Shown one piece after another: positions 25,601 through 40,260 of a stretch of DNA of 64,000 nt. The stretch's first letter is position 1; each line of letters begins with the position of its first letter. Both the position numbers and the translations under genes were made by a program. The DNA is from Aphis gossypii. Its lineage: Eukaryota > Arthropoda > Insecta > Hemiptera > Aphididae. Where the stretch lies: contig NC_065530.1 in assembly GCF_020184175.1 (NCBI RefSeq), positions 56,335,260-56,399,259 of the forward strand, written 5' to 3'. Under the pieces are notes generated by a model, which was not told the origin of the DNA, did not search any database, and was given only the letters and a program-made list of their open reading frames with translations.

Positions 25601-28600
25601 TATCATGTTTATTGATCTTAAGCATTAATAACTTTTATTATAGACGGTACCCACCCATCCACTTTTATTAAGTAGCGGTATAAAGACTTGAACATTAAAA
25701 CATCCCACTAAGAATAGTCTTTTGACCTAACATTATAATAATATGAAGTGTAGTAAAATAATTATACATTTTATAATATCAAAACATTTGTTGCTGTTTT
25801 CTCGTCTAAAAGGGACGGTGATTAAAAATGTAAACAATTGAGTTGAAGGCCAACCGACTTCCATAATCCGTTAAATTATAGTTCTAAGAATCTAAGAGTA
25901 TACCTATAACACATCTACATCAACTATCCTCGTCATCATATACTATTATAATAAATTACTGTCACGTATACTATTGTGCAGACAAACCAAAACAAAAAAT
26001 GTATTAATGTAATATTATTCAATATATGAATATTAATATTCAACCGGATCTATGCCAAAAGTTTGATTTTAATTCACTGACTGATGCCGTTATAGTTAAT
26101 GCTCACATTATGCTCACAATTGTATTAATGTAAATCGATCGGTACGCATTTTCGTTTTCTGTGTAGTTAGTGGCTGACTATGTATTCAGATATACCTACG
26201 ATATAAAATTATATTAATTACTAATTATTAATAATTTTAATCTTTAAATCTTCACAACTCTTAAAAACATCACTTTAAGAGTTACAATTCGTGAAACCAT
26301 TAAATAATTGAATAAAAAAAGATATAGAAAACAATAGGTATTCAATCGAGGACATAACAAATTGCAACATTTTGGAACTGCGTAAGATTATAGTATTATA
26401 TTAGATTATATTATATACGTACCGACTAATCATTGTGTTAGTATGAAACATCTTTGTCTGAATTAAAATTTTATTTTTTTCAATCATTACATTTTGAAAA
26501 TGTTCTATAAGAAATTAGTAAATTTTATCATCGCTTATAATAAAAATATTAGCGGTTATATTAATAAAAAAAAATATTTATTTATTTATAAAGGATGCCA
26601 GTTTGGAATTCAGACACGTTAATCGTTTATAATTTAACTAATGTAATACGTCGAAGAGTAAACCTACTGTTTAAAAAATAAATGAGGTTTAATGAACGTT
26701 CCAAGAGATAACTAAATCGCGGTCCATGGCCTGAAGACCACGAAACCTTAAAATCACACCCACCATGGCCAATTTCGGTGTATATACAATAATAATATAT
26801 GTATGTATTATTACTCCATACGATTTATTAGATTTCTGACTTTTTCTGGTAAAACAAAATGGTTCGAAAAAATGTCGACAGCTGAGAATAAAATCCGCAT
26901 TCAATCGATCTTACTAGGACGCAACAATTAATTATTCTTATTACAAATTTCGAAATATATTTGTTTGATGGAGTGAAGAGCAATGACAAGATTAAATATT
27001 GACTTTAGTGACTTGCAAGTCTTTAAAATCCAAGACTATGATTGTGTATATATGATTCCGGATAATTAATTTTACCCCTATTTTTCGGTTATTTAATATC
27101 TTTTGGCTAGAGTAATGTTGTTTATCATTTATTTGTTTGGAATCTAATTAAGATAATATCATTATCCATGAGTGACATGTGTACAAATCGTACAATACGC
27201 GTGTTCGTTATTACATCGTACGTATCCGCCGCCCGTTCATCATAAACAAAACGGGTATTAAACGGCAAAATTCGGACAGATGTTCAAAAGACGAGATGCC
27301 GAGTAGACGTTTATAATAATAATATATGATACATATTATAAAATGATATGTCATTACATCAAGACGGAGAAACAAGCGCAAAGATAAAAAGTGGGTATCG
27401 CGGAGACACACATACGATGCGTGTCGTATAATATTGTTATGTTTATATACAACATGTACAGCGTTAAACCTTTTATAATAGCATATATGTAACTATCTGA
27501 CAGTAAGCTCGGATTGCGTGCCGTCTACGGAAGAATTCGCAGAGGGCAACGATGACAACGACTACGATAATAATGATAATAGTGCTCGCAGAAAATATAA
27601 TAATATTAGGTATAATGCACCTACGAGCTTTGTGTGTAAAACGTTATTTGTACCAAGCTCATTTCGTAGCAAGTGATTGTTTTTTTTATTGAAAGTGTTT
27701 TCCACGACAACACGTATTTTAATTTATTACATTATGTGAATTAAATATAGAGCGTGATTTATCAATAAGCGTGCTCATCCAGTTACCAACGTTTTTTTCT
27801 AAATAATGTTGCGTCTATAATCTATACATATTACGATACGACGGATTGCTAAACACTGATAAAAATAAGGTGGAAAGTAAAAAATCATAGAGAAAGGCCA
27901 ACACTAGAATACGTTAAACAATTAATAAAAACACACAATGTGATTCATATATAGAAATTAAAATGAAAAAAATAATATAGACGCGTAAAAAATGACTTCA
28001 AACTAATGTATGGATTGAAATCAAAAAGAGTGAGAGAAAGGGAGTTGCATTTATAAATGTAATTAATTATTGACATTTTTAGGTATAATACTTACTTAAT
28101 AACTATATTATAAAATACTTTTCATACTATTTAAGAAGTGTAATAATAATATTAATAATATCATCTACAATAATACGTTTCCAAAAGTATTTACATCCAG
28201 GTGGGTTACCTTGGTACCACTATGTTTGAATTTTCTATTTTTTTTTAACCATTAATTGTACTATCATTTTTATCAATTTGTACCAAAATTTGATCTACCT
28301 TTTACATCATATTACACACATTAACATTTCAAAAAAATCATACGCTTAACAATTTAGTCTATCTACAGAAAAAACAATAGTTTTTCTTTATAGAAAAAAC
28401 AGAAAATCATTAATAAGTATTATGAAAGGTCATAAAACATATTACTGATCTTGAAGTTATTTATACCCACAAATAATTTTATTATAAGTTATAGTTTATG
28501 ATAGTAAAAATACAAAATATAGTTTTATGTTTATAAACCTATAAAATGGATATATTTGGATGCATGACACTCCGTTAACTTTTATCTCGCAAAATAATAC

Positions 28601-31480
28601 ATTATCAAGGAAATCAAAAAAAAATGTTTCATTTTTTTACTGCACAATTTTTTTTTTTTGATCCCAGGTATATGGCATATTAATGTAAAAAAGTTTTTAT
28701 TTGAAAAATAGAAATTGATATCACCAAATTGATTGACTAATAATTAATAAAAAATACTTAAAATTACAAATCCAGTGTAAAAATATGCAAAGAAAAATAT
28801 TTTTAATATGTCTTATTTCTTGAGATAACAAGAGTATCGACCGTAAAAAAAAATCAACCGCAGATGGAAATCATTTTAAAGCGTCTAAGGTCACACACTC
28901 ACAAGACTGGTTGTCACTCCCGTTACCAATAATTTGTTCCGGGTGGCGTAATTATATTATGTTTTTGAGTTCATCCGGTTCCTGTGCGTTGTCCCTAAAT
29001 TTACGATACTGCTATTTTACGGACGTGGTATTGTGCTAATCCCGGAGACGTGACTTAACGCGTCGAAAATCTTAACTATAATACCTATACAAAATAGTCC
29101 ATACGGTACAGTCTTCGGCCGTAAGTTAGACGATACTTAATATTATAATATTATATTATACTTGACAGTTATTATAAGCCTTCAAGTTTGGTAGATTTAT
29201 TTATTAGAGGATCGATCAGCCACGTGTTGCGTCGATGAACTTGAGTCATCGTTTAGAATAATTAAACCGGACATGGACTGAATATACCTATAATGGTAGA
29301 TGGTCGTTACCATCATCACAAATATGAACAATTTACGATTTAATTTTAATGGTTTTTACAAATAATTCCAACTATATCTATTTAGACATTGTACGTGCTG
29401 CAATATGAATTAGTAGTTATTAAGTTTGTTTAAACATAAAGTGTACAAAATTAAAATATTTAAAACATATATAGCTTCTAGCTATTCATATTATAAAAAC
29501 ACTTAATATAAAATTCAAAATAATATAAATACATACTAAATTTAAAATTTATTAGGTAGTTTGATAATCACATCGGCCAATTACACTTCTATTCTATTAC
29601 ACATTGTACAACAGAAGGTTTGACAATATTCTATACTGTAATCATTAGATTTGAATAAACCATTTATTCCAGATACACTCTGTATACTATGAAGTAGTGT
29701 GTATATTATTATATTAATTGCAACTGATGGACAGATATTTTTGTCGCGCGATAAACGTGATATTTACATAATAACATAATTTATTATGTCTTGTGCGAGT
29801 TTTTGCGTGAAAACTATAATATTATATACACAGATATATGTACATAATAATATATTTTAGGTACTTATAGGTAAGCAAGAAAGCAATTAAATAAAAACTG
29901 GTTTGGTACAGGTGGTCGCGGTATCGGTGGCAAACGTATCCGTCTCTCGAATCGAATACGTTATTTGCGAGTGCCCTCTAAATTCAGTACAAATGAATAA
30001 CTTATAACCGTCAAACGGCAATAATGTGGAATTTCAAATTTATAATACATACGTATTTAGACATGGTGGACATATAACGTACGACTTTAATCACTGGAGT
30101 GGGAAAAATTTCGGGCGCCGTAGTACAAAATCCATATCTACCAAGTTAAAGCTAAAAAATAGATACTTTACAGAACATTAGAAAACATTAACCATGATAA
30201 GAATAAAAACATTGGTTTACATTAAACAAGTAAATACTCGTTTTAGTTATCCATTTAATTTCTAAACATACCTTGAACTGTATAAGCCATAAGGTGTAAG
30301 GTTTATGAAAATATATTTAAAAAAATGTAAATTCAATATTATTATTCAGCAGTGATTGACTTGATAAGACTTTACCAATTGAGTTTAAAATTATCTTTTT
30401 ATATACCAATTACGTTAAAAACATTTTAGGTCAGTAGTCCAATCGTGCTTTTCATTTTTTTTAATGCTGTATTATATTATTATTTGGGGCTGTAGACGAT
30501 GCAAAAAATCAGAGTTTCATTATAAAAGCGTTTGTTTCCAGATATGCAAACATAATATATTTAACCTTGATTTTGATTAAATAAACAAACATTTTATACT
30601 TGACGATTTAATCAACGTTTATGTAATTGTAAGATGAAATAAACAGTTAATACAGTTGTTTGTCGATTAGATTAATTATATAATTCGGATAATATCTGTA
30701 CAACAACATAATATCTATAAGACTTCATAATTTGTTAAACAAAAAAAAAATGTCGAAACCCAAGTTTAACAAATGCCATTACACCGTATTTACATAATGA
30801 ATGTTATTAACATGTTGTCATACAAACTGATATCGAGTACGCAAATTTAAGTCCTAGTAGTATTATACCAAAACCATGTTTTTATTATAATTTTTTGTTT
30901 TTTTTTGCTTTCATAGTGGTATTCCAACAAAACTCCCTTCAAACGAACATCTTGTTACACAGGATATTTTTTTTGTGTTTCATCACTCTTGATTATATTA
31001 ACGGTTTATAACAAATTATAAATATGAAAATATGAAAAAATAGTAAGTTAATGTGTTTTTCAATGATTTAAATATTTTTAGTTATAATATTACCATAATC
31101 AGTGGGATCTAAATTAAATACCAGTTTTTATCTAATCGATTGATTAATTATTTAATTAAACAAAAAAACAATAGCGTTGCTCTTATACCACGTAACGGTA
31201 GAAAATCACCAAGACAAACTCAATACTGATGATAAAATATCAGATTTTTGTATAAAAAAAAAAAATATAAATTTTATTTATTTTTATATGATGTGACAAG
31301 TGACCATCTGTATCATTTTTTATGATAATTTTCAGCAGTTCCACATTGTTCTTATTGTTCCAGTTAGAATTTTCAATATTATAATATAGGTGTCTTACCC
31401 ACAAGAAATCGAATGAGGTGATGATACTAATCATAATAAAGTTTGTTTCAATACGAAATTTAGGACTAGTCGCAGACTGA

Positions 31481-33250
31481 TCCGTTGTAAATTATTTTTA
31501 TTGCACACGCGCTAACGTGTGGACGGATTATGGACTCCGATCTGCGTTGAAATGCGTTTTGGGCTGTACATTGTTTCTGACTCCAAGTCCCCAAGTGGAT
31601 CGCTTTGACTGTCACAGAAACTAATCTCAAAGCTAATGTATAATGACGTGTTGGAATAAAAAATGTCTGACAGTTTGAATTTGCGTTTCTGGTGTGTTTA
31701 AATTACTTTAAACGGAAAAATTATATTGCACGTGCTCTCGCTATAGTTCTAATAATTTGACCGCGTGTCGGAACAAACTTCTGATATAACGAAAATATTG
31801 TAGGGCAGTCGGTCGAGCAGACATACGATCGACACTGACGCCGACGCCGTCGTCGCCGCCGTCTGGCGATCGAGAAACCTATCGCGTGACATTTAACGAG
31901 AGCACCGACGACCATGGCTCGCAGCCGGTATATACCAGGCTATTACCTGTAGGTTCGTACAATACATACCTCAGTATCGCGCGCAATAACGGTTTTTACA
32001 CCGCCATGACCGCAACAGCGCACCTATAATGTTATATGTGTACCTATATACTTATATACTTCGCGTATGGGCGGCGCGTGTACATTTACGCTGATTTATG
32101 GACGGACGTGCCGTCGAGAAAAGTTGTATAGATAGGTGCACACAATATATTATAACACATCTCGTTGCCCGAGATCGCAATATTGAATGGGTCGCGGAGC
32201 CGGAATAAGCTTATATACTCACAATATATACTTAAATTATTATTATTACTGTTAAACGCGTCTCGGTGATTTGTTTTGTCCTCGAGGTCGCCTTCACAGA
32301 GACTTGCGCTATTGCTATTTTGGCATCACACGCGGTGCTCCGGTGCGAGTGTAGTGTTATCACTACCTATTTTAGTCTGTGTACTTCAGGTGTAGCTATA
32401 GGTGCACTGCGTCACTGCTATTTCAGTACCTCCTAAAGATTTATAAGCGATTTTCTACGATTTATCCACGGGTGTCATTGTGCACATGAATTGGATTTCC
32501 ATAGTCTGTGCGTTATCATCGTGAAGCTGCGTGTGTAGTACATCGCACCATTTTGCAATATTAAGTCCACCTCAGAAGCTGTTGATGACGGTTGTGAACA
32601 GTGACATCGATATATTGCTATCATCCGCGCGAGTTTTTGAATCATTATTATTATTCCGATGTACACATCAGTCACATTATGATTTAAGTCCGCCTAGAAT
32701 TACGTCGACTATAAATAAAATCGAAACGATCGTACCGCATTGATGTATGCCGTCCCCCACCTATTCCGCACACAAAATACCAACCCCACCTACACATGAC
32801 TATACATAATGCGTGTTATATACGACCCTCTCCTAAACATAACACTATATATTTTCACACACCCTCTCCATTCTCCTCTCGTTACAGTCAATTCGGCATT
32901 GGCTATGCATGTATACGTAATAATATAATATATCATATATATATGTAGTGTATTTATGATATATACATACGACCACCTCGTTCATTATTATTATTATTAT
33001 TATCAATAAGTCTGGCCGGGTAGTATTATAATGTTATGTCCCCGAAATCGTAGTCGCGTATTATTATTATTGTTTATTGGACATGGTAACATCTGTTTGT
33101 CTATGTATTTAATAAATTTTGAGGCAGATATTATATAAATTAACCGAATGGCCCACATCAGACCATCGGCCGTAAAATATAACGTGATCGAATTATAATG
33201 TATGCACCGAGACGGTCGTACCATAACTTAGAGAGCGCATTACATAGGTA
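31481..33250. other. CpG-rich block without a supported gene
   Basis: A GC-richer region with a GCC/GAC-rich core at 31830-31870, which reads as an arginine run on the minus strand. No domain was recognised. Confidence 0.45.
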
Positions 33251-36200
33251 TAGTCGTATAAACATTATTACTATTATATTATGATAATATTGTTTGTAGG
33301 TAGGTATACATTGAAATTAAATATTTAGGTAAATTATTAGATTTCCGTTAAACTTAAGATTTTTAACTTAAGGAGGAAAAATATTAGTCGACATATGATT
33401 TGGTACATTTTCTCTGTTTTTTCTAATTTCCAAAAATATTAGTACATAACAAATTTATAACATACAAGATAATAAGATGATTGTTTAAGACTTGTTTAGT
33501 CCTATAGAATCTGGCGTCCTGCCAAACCCCATATTATAAGCCTAATTCAGTAATTCTAATATTTTACACTGCAATTACAAACACACATTACTTAATACAC
33601 TTGGTACATACCTATCAAACTTTGGCTTACATAATTAAAAAGTAAAAACAACACTAAACTATCCTAAATAATAATTTATGCACAATTTAACCAAAATTTA
33701 AATACACGCTTTAATCTTGTATTATTTCTCTTTGGCCTAGCAATATATACATAAAAAATATTTACCACTTAGATTTATACGAAAACTGCTGTTACCAATG
33801 GTCAATTTCCTCATCGCGTTGTTCATGTCACGTATATTATACATTAATTTCCTAAATTATTATTGAAAATATTTTAAATTGACTAGTTTTAAACAAATTA
33901 TAATAAAAAAATATAGGTGTATGTACACCAGGACAGTTAGTATAATAATATGCTAGTAGGACATTTCTGACTGTCTCAGAAGTGTAAAAAAAACAAATAA
34001 ATATTTTATATACCAATATAATATAATATACTTACAGTGCAGTATGCCATTAGAGTCGATTTATTTTAAAATTTAGGAAATTGTCAAGCGTTAAAAAATG
34101 TATATTTTTAGGTTTCGCTTTAAACCTGTTCATTTTTTCAAAAATTAAATTCCTGAAATTCTGACATCACAAAGACGCCTGTACAATTATGTATAGGTAC
34201 CAATGTACCATGTATTCGTAATGTCGGACTCACGCGTTTAATGTCAGGGTGATAAAAAGCAATCCTTTGATTGAACGATGCGCATATATTAACATGGTAC
34301 CTATATAATGTGTGTATGTGCAGCATCATCGCCTGCGCTGCTTCAATATAGATTGATATCGGAAACCTATTTCTAGAACATGCGAAAACACGTTAAATAT
34401 TATAATAGGTATATTATACGACCGTAGTCATATTACAGCAAGCCTCGTCTAAAACACGTGCCGTCAGTTTATTACAATATATATTTATAATATATTGTGT
34501 TATATACATACCATTATTATACACGCACGGTACGTACATATATACTAAGGTGGACGCGTTATATCGGCGATCAAATAGGTCGGAATAAATTATGAAATAA
34601 TCGTTTTATTCTTATAACCAAGTAAAAGTGCCCACTTATATCTTTTGAAAAGTGTCAAAATGTTTGCTCGTCATACAAATAAAAATTTAGTTTTTAATAA
34701 TTTCATAGTGTAATACATTTATTATATATATATAGGTCCGTGATGACCTGAGTATAATATATTATAGTAACACCATGGCACGTGTTGCAGCTGCAGTTCG
34801 ATATACTAAAGCACAAAGTTCGATCGTGTATCAAATTACTTGAAGTTTGAAGTTCCGTGGTTAAAAGTATACATGGATATAATTATAGGCTCGTTTAACG
34901 CTACGCGATATGTAACGTACAAATTATTGCATAAGAGCATAAGAAAAGTTTCACAAACGAAAATCGATAAACAATATATAATTATTATTAAAGAAAAATC
35001 TATTTATAATTACTTAAGTCTATAATTCGTATTTTGTACTTCTTAGCAGTTAGATCAATTAGATCGATTACACAAAAAATTAAATTTTATGAAATGTTCA
35101 TCAATGCACTAATAAATATACTTTATTAATTATTATACGACTAGGTTAAGTTATATTAAAATATTAAATATTTACTCATTCCATTCAAAACTGTTTCACG
35201 TCAAAATTTCTCGATATAAATAATTTGGCCCAAATATTCCTAAAACAAAATACATAATATTTCCAGAAAAGCATTTCATGGAAAACTAGCATGTGTGAAT
35301 TTGATATTAACTTAAAACTTTAACCTTTATAATAAAAGTAAATTTGTGACTAGAAGTATAATAACCACGCTTTAATTAAAGGATTATTATTTTTATTTTG
35401 ATAATGGTATAGTGAATCACTTTATTTGTTTTAATCCATGAGTCATATTTTTAAATTTTTAAATTCAAAAATACTAGAAAGCTAAATTGACAATAGATTC
35501 ATGTTTAAAAGATAATTCTTCAGTATGCACCGGAAAAAGTGAGAACAAAATTTTGACGTCACACAAAGTATAAAATAAAAAATCGTTTGACAAGATGTTA
35601 CACAAACACAGACCACTTATCAGATTTGCTAACTTATAATTAATTACTAGGGCGCGGATTATCACGTAAATACTTGATTTTTATTGAATTCCGATTTCTT
35701 AATACTGACTATAAATTAGTATGTTTCGTAACATTATTTGTTTTTACATATTTTTATGTATTTTGAAGTAAATGTGTATAATTATAAATATAACAATTCA
35801 ATTACATACTCAGTAGGGAAATTGATACTTAATTCTTATTAGTTGTTCAAACATAAAATAATAATAATTTTACTGTTGTAATTGTATTTCGTCAGGGGGA
35901 TTAAGTTTTTTGTACATTTTATCGAAGATATTTCGACGTATCACCTGCTGTATAGCGATATTTTTAAGCTTATCAAATACTCGACTATTGCAACTCTACA
36001 ATACAACGAAACATACCTAGGTAAAAGGTAAATGAAAATCGTCGAACGAATTTTCTTCAACTATTGTTGTCTAAATTTTAAAACACAAAAATTACATAAA
36101 TAATATCACAATATAATAAAAGTACATATAAAATGTATAAAATATTTAGTACTGATGATTAATATTAAAATATAAAATATAATAAAATAATAAATCAATA

Positions 36201-37638
36201 ACGAGTAATTAAAATGTTATTTATGTATTAATATATAAGTGTAAAATACCTTCATGATTATAAAAAGTAATATTATAAATAATATCTGAAGTGTGAAATA
36301 TTAAATAAAAAGTGAACCAAATTTTAATAATAAATTTTGATGATTAAGAAATAATTAACATTAAACATTTTACATAATATTTGGTTCAAATATTTAATTA
36401 TTATAGTTAAAACAAATCGTCTTATTGTCTATAGGAAACGACTAATAATGTACTTGTCAAAATTATTTTATTTTCTAACATATTTTACTTTTTTATTAAT
36501 TTTATTATTAAAGAAAACAATTAATAATGAGAAATTAATAGATTTTGTAAAAATAAAATGATTAAAAAAAAACCAACTTGTTTAATTAAAAGATAATTAT
36601 TGAGTCATTTGACGAATTAATATAACCACACTCATTTTATTATAATACATATTTCTTTTTTTTTTTTTTTACCACTGTGATTAATTGGAAATCACTATCT
36701 TGTGTACCACTATTGTAAAACTATAAAACATATTTAACGTTGAATTATATCTATATAATAATGTTGTAGATACCTTGTGCATATTATAATATTAATATGA
36801 TATAATAACTTTTTGTGTGGATTTGGTAAAAAGACTGTGTGCGATAAGAACTTCCGACACACATATCGGTTTGCAATGCGTTTTCGTGTCATACTACAAG
36901 CAGCCTGCAGATATGTCATATCATAATACTGCTATATACCAGTTCCGGGTTGACACAATCGGTGAGAGATTTTGTAATTATATGTTTGCACATTTTTCTC
37001 AGATCGTAACGCATTGACCTCTGTTGACTGCTGAAAAAAAGATAAATATTTAAATTTCGAATGTTTAAAAGATTCTCAAAAAATCAAAATCCAAACGTTA
37101 AGGTTTACACTGAACTATGACATTTATTGTATGTGCTTTAATAGTAAAAATATATTTTGTACATTGAAAGATAGATTCTTTTGGGTAGTAATTAGTGATG
37201 GTAAATAAAATTAATAATGTTTTAATTTATGAAAACCATACCTAAAACCGACCTTTTTTAGTTATTTTGGTTTTAGTTACAGTTTTGATACGGTTATTAT
37301 TTTTAAAAAAAACCCCATTTAATATTAATTTTAAACAGTTTTTCTATAACTTATATGTGACTCGAAAAAAATCAAAACAAACAAATTCTTTAACACGAAC
37401 AATGCCATTATAGTTTTGGTTTCTGAAATATTCGAACAATATGGTTCAGGTGATCAGTAAGGTTACAGTCCTTTAATTCTATAAAGACGAGTTGGCAATT
37501 CGAAAACAGAGAACTATTTACATTTTTACAACACATATGCATAAAAACTTCAAGTTTTTAGTACCTATATTATATTATTACAATATTATCGAATACAAAA
37601 CCTAATATATGAATGGCGTAGGTGTCGTGCACGTGGTT

Positions 37639-37668
37639 TGGTTCAGCGGGAGATTTGAGTTCAAGTTC
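37639..37668 (+). other. tRNA-like A box and B box pair (pseudo-tRNA or SINE head)
   Basis: TGGTTCAGCGGG (37639-37650) fits the RNA polymerase III A-box consensus of tRNA genes, and GTTCAAGTTC (37659-37668) fits the B box. They are only 8 bases apart, whereas intact tRNA genes need about 30 or more for the anticodon arm, so this cannot be a working tRNA. A deleted tRNA copy or the head of a tRNA-derived SINE would explain it; so would chance. No poly(A) or T-run tail directly follows. Confidence 0.35.
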
Positions 37669-39116
37669 TAGGTACGACTCATAGATCAATTTATATGAAC
37701 TGTATGATCACCTGGACTGTTTTATGACGAATAAAAAAAATCCCAAATAAATTCTTTATAGATAAATGATTCATTATATTCTACTCTGAGACGATTGCTC
37801 GTTCCCATATACATATATAATATTATTATGTGATCCCACACCGGTTGATCTTGAAACATAATATAATAGTATAAATAACACTGTTTCGTATAGAATATAA
37901 TAGTTTTTTCGGTTTTTTTTTCACTGCGGTGAATGACAAGTGAAAGAAAATTATGATTTCTGTCGGATTTGTTCAATACAACCGGTTTAACGAATAGTGT
38001 CTATATGTATAACATTATAAAATCCGTATACGACGGGAAAATAGGTGTGGTTCCGATCGACGAAAACCACACCGATAGTATTTATAGATAGTAAAAACTA
38101 TAAACTATAAATTTACAATATAGGTAGGTAGTTACAATACGCGATGTACAATAATATAATATAATATGTTATATTATAATATAAAAACAATAACTGCTGT
38201 AGTAGTAGTTGTACGCATGTATGTGTAATAATAATGTGCATTAGTAATCGATGAAAAAAAGTAACTGAAAAAATAAATTAATCAATCCGAGTTAAATAAA
38301 AAGTTTATTTAGTATCAAGAAACTTCACAGTTATAAGTTTATAAATAAATAATATTAATTTGACTAGGTTAAAGAAAAAATAATGTTATTATTTTATAAC
38401 TACCACCTGGGTTGCACAATGTGACTGGGACTTTCATTCTTTTTTAAATACAATATAACTAATATAAAATTTAATATACCATAATTTTAATCGAGCTTAA
38501 TATAACTTTTATAAGCTTATATAAGCTAAGTTATTGTAATGTGTAACTAATTTTTTGGAAGAATATTAACTATTCAAGTAGTTAATTTAAACAATTTCAA
38601 AAACATCATAACTTTCTATCTTAGTCTTAAATGTTTAACTTGTAATTAAGTTGAGTTATGTTTTACTAAAAAAGAATAAAGATATAGAAATGATAAAAAA
38701 TAATATAAGAATGATGTCGTATTTTTCGATTAAATTTGTGATTGTCGTGAACGGGTAAAAACTATGATTTTCTGTCTGAAGGTAGAAGGAACGAAATATC
38801 GTATATTAGCTTATAAAATCTGTAACAAACAAACAATGTTCAATCGTTTTGATAGTATCGTAATGGCTAAACAGCAAACAAATAATATCGCAACGACCAC
38901 GAAAAGTGTCAGTTCTATCAGTGTGTTGTTTCATATCAAGGCCTATAACCTGGGTCTTAATTTGTAAATGGTTTTTTAGTAACAATCATACTTCTTTTTC
39001 TAAATGCTATATAAAAATTGTGAATTACCACTATCCGTGGTTAGATACCAAAAAACATACGTGATCAATAACCACATTTGTAGCCCATCAGGCATCAGAC
39101 ATGTCATTCGATAATA

Positions 39117-39164
39117 CAGAGGCGTAGTTAAGGGGGAAATGTTGTAGGTATGATAGTTACGCCC
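39117..39164. repeat. hAT-end-like repeat fragment
   Basis: CAGAGGCGTAGTTAAGGGGG (39117-39136) resembles one end of hAT-type elements. Soon after comes GTTGTAGGTA (39141-39150), then a block ending GTTACGCCC (39164), which partly mirrors the starting AGGCGTAGTTA. A related block is at 61408-61450. No matching far end or target duplication was found. Confidence 0.4.
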
Positions 39165-39964
39165 TTACATTGACCATGTTTATTAATTACATGTACACCT
39201 ACAATATAAATATGGAAAATATATTGTTCTACGATATTGTCTGCATCTATACTTATTTTGTAAATGTAAATTGAAGAATAATATAGTTTATTTTGTTTTG
39301 TCCCCACTAGAGTTGTTACTTTTCAGAATTCCAAATTTCCATGGGGGAGAAGATGAGGAATTGGCAATAGTATTGGATAGGTAGTATAAATAGTATAATG
39401 GCAGTATAATATTGTAGTTTTTAATAATTACTAGTAACCCATCATTGACAAGATGTATCATTGCAATTCATTTTAAAGGCGCACAATTTTTTTGTAAGTT
39501 ATAACAATATTAATCGATCCACGCATTATTCACGATGCATTACGTTTTGTCTTTACAACTTACAATACTATACAAAATGCCATAGTCTCTACTTAAAACA
39601 TATAAATATAAATATATAAAAGGAATTTATTTAAACATGTTGATTTAACCTCAGAGTTTCTGATTTTAACTTTTTGACTGGAGTTAAATTGACAATATTT
39701 GATGTTATAACAACTAATTGAACAGGTTCAATCAGGAACATCTCTTATGGCTGTTAATAATTTTAACCTTAATCAATGTTAAATCAACTACAGATTAGCC
39801 CTAGCTCAAAAACAACCTTCTTTTGTAAATAATTTTGAAACTTTTAATAGGTGATTTAATCTCAGATTTTTATGCGCGATATAGATATATCATGTTTTAA
39901 AAAAAAAAAATCAAAGAGTATCTTCACTTCATGCAGATACAGTCGGTGCATGTATATGTATATT

Positions 39965-39996
39965 GTTATAGCAATAGGTTGCTATAACAACCGGTT
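39965..39996. repeat. Compound hairpin with repeated TTGCTATA
   Basis: GTTATAGCAA (39965-39974) pairs with TTGCTATAAC (39979-39988) over a 4-nt loop. The palindrome AACCGGTT (39989-39996) follows, then a second copy of TTGCTATAG that could pair with the first arm in an alternative fold; the outer bases attgt and acaat would extend that fold to about 40009. Confidence 0.8.
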
Positions 39997-40260
39997 GCTA
40001 TAGACAATCACTGTCTCAACTGGTATTATTTTCGGTGTCGCACAAATTAACAGAATGACCCCGCCCAGCCATAAGACATGTGCACGTCAAAATCATCTCT
40101 TAATAAGGGTTGTTTTTATTTGGAAAAAATCAGTGTGTTGACCACAAATAGCTCTATAAATTTGAATGTAAAATCTAAGTATTATAAAAACCACTTGTTA
40201 ATAATATCATATACCATAATTTTATACACCATGGTATCTAATAATAATACTATAATAATC

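Larger units (their letters stand above)
22331..31480. other. No supported gene; long AT-rich stretch
   Basis: Nine kilobases with only simple repeats, the hairpin at 22643 and the TTAGG array at 22541. The 132-codon frame at 25273-25671 is Ile/Asn/Tyr/Leu-rich, as expected for translated AT-rich non-coding DNA. Confidence 0.7.
33251..40260. other. No supported gene; long AT-rich stretch
   Basis: AT-rich, with the tRNA-like boxes at 37639, the hAT-end-like fragment at 39117 and the compound hairpin at 39965. The part from about 36000 to 36660 is especially AT-rich and ends in a T run near 36656. Confidence 0.7.

Noticed and set aside
25273..25671. 132-codon open frame on the plus strand
   Set aside because: Its composition (Ile, Asn, Tyr, Leu, Lys) is what translated AT-rich non-coding DNA gives; no domain was recognised.
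31721..31915. Minus-strand frame with an Arg run that resembles a nuclear localisation signal
   Set aside because: The run comes from a GCC/GTC repeat, and the remainder has no recognisable feature.
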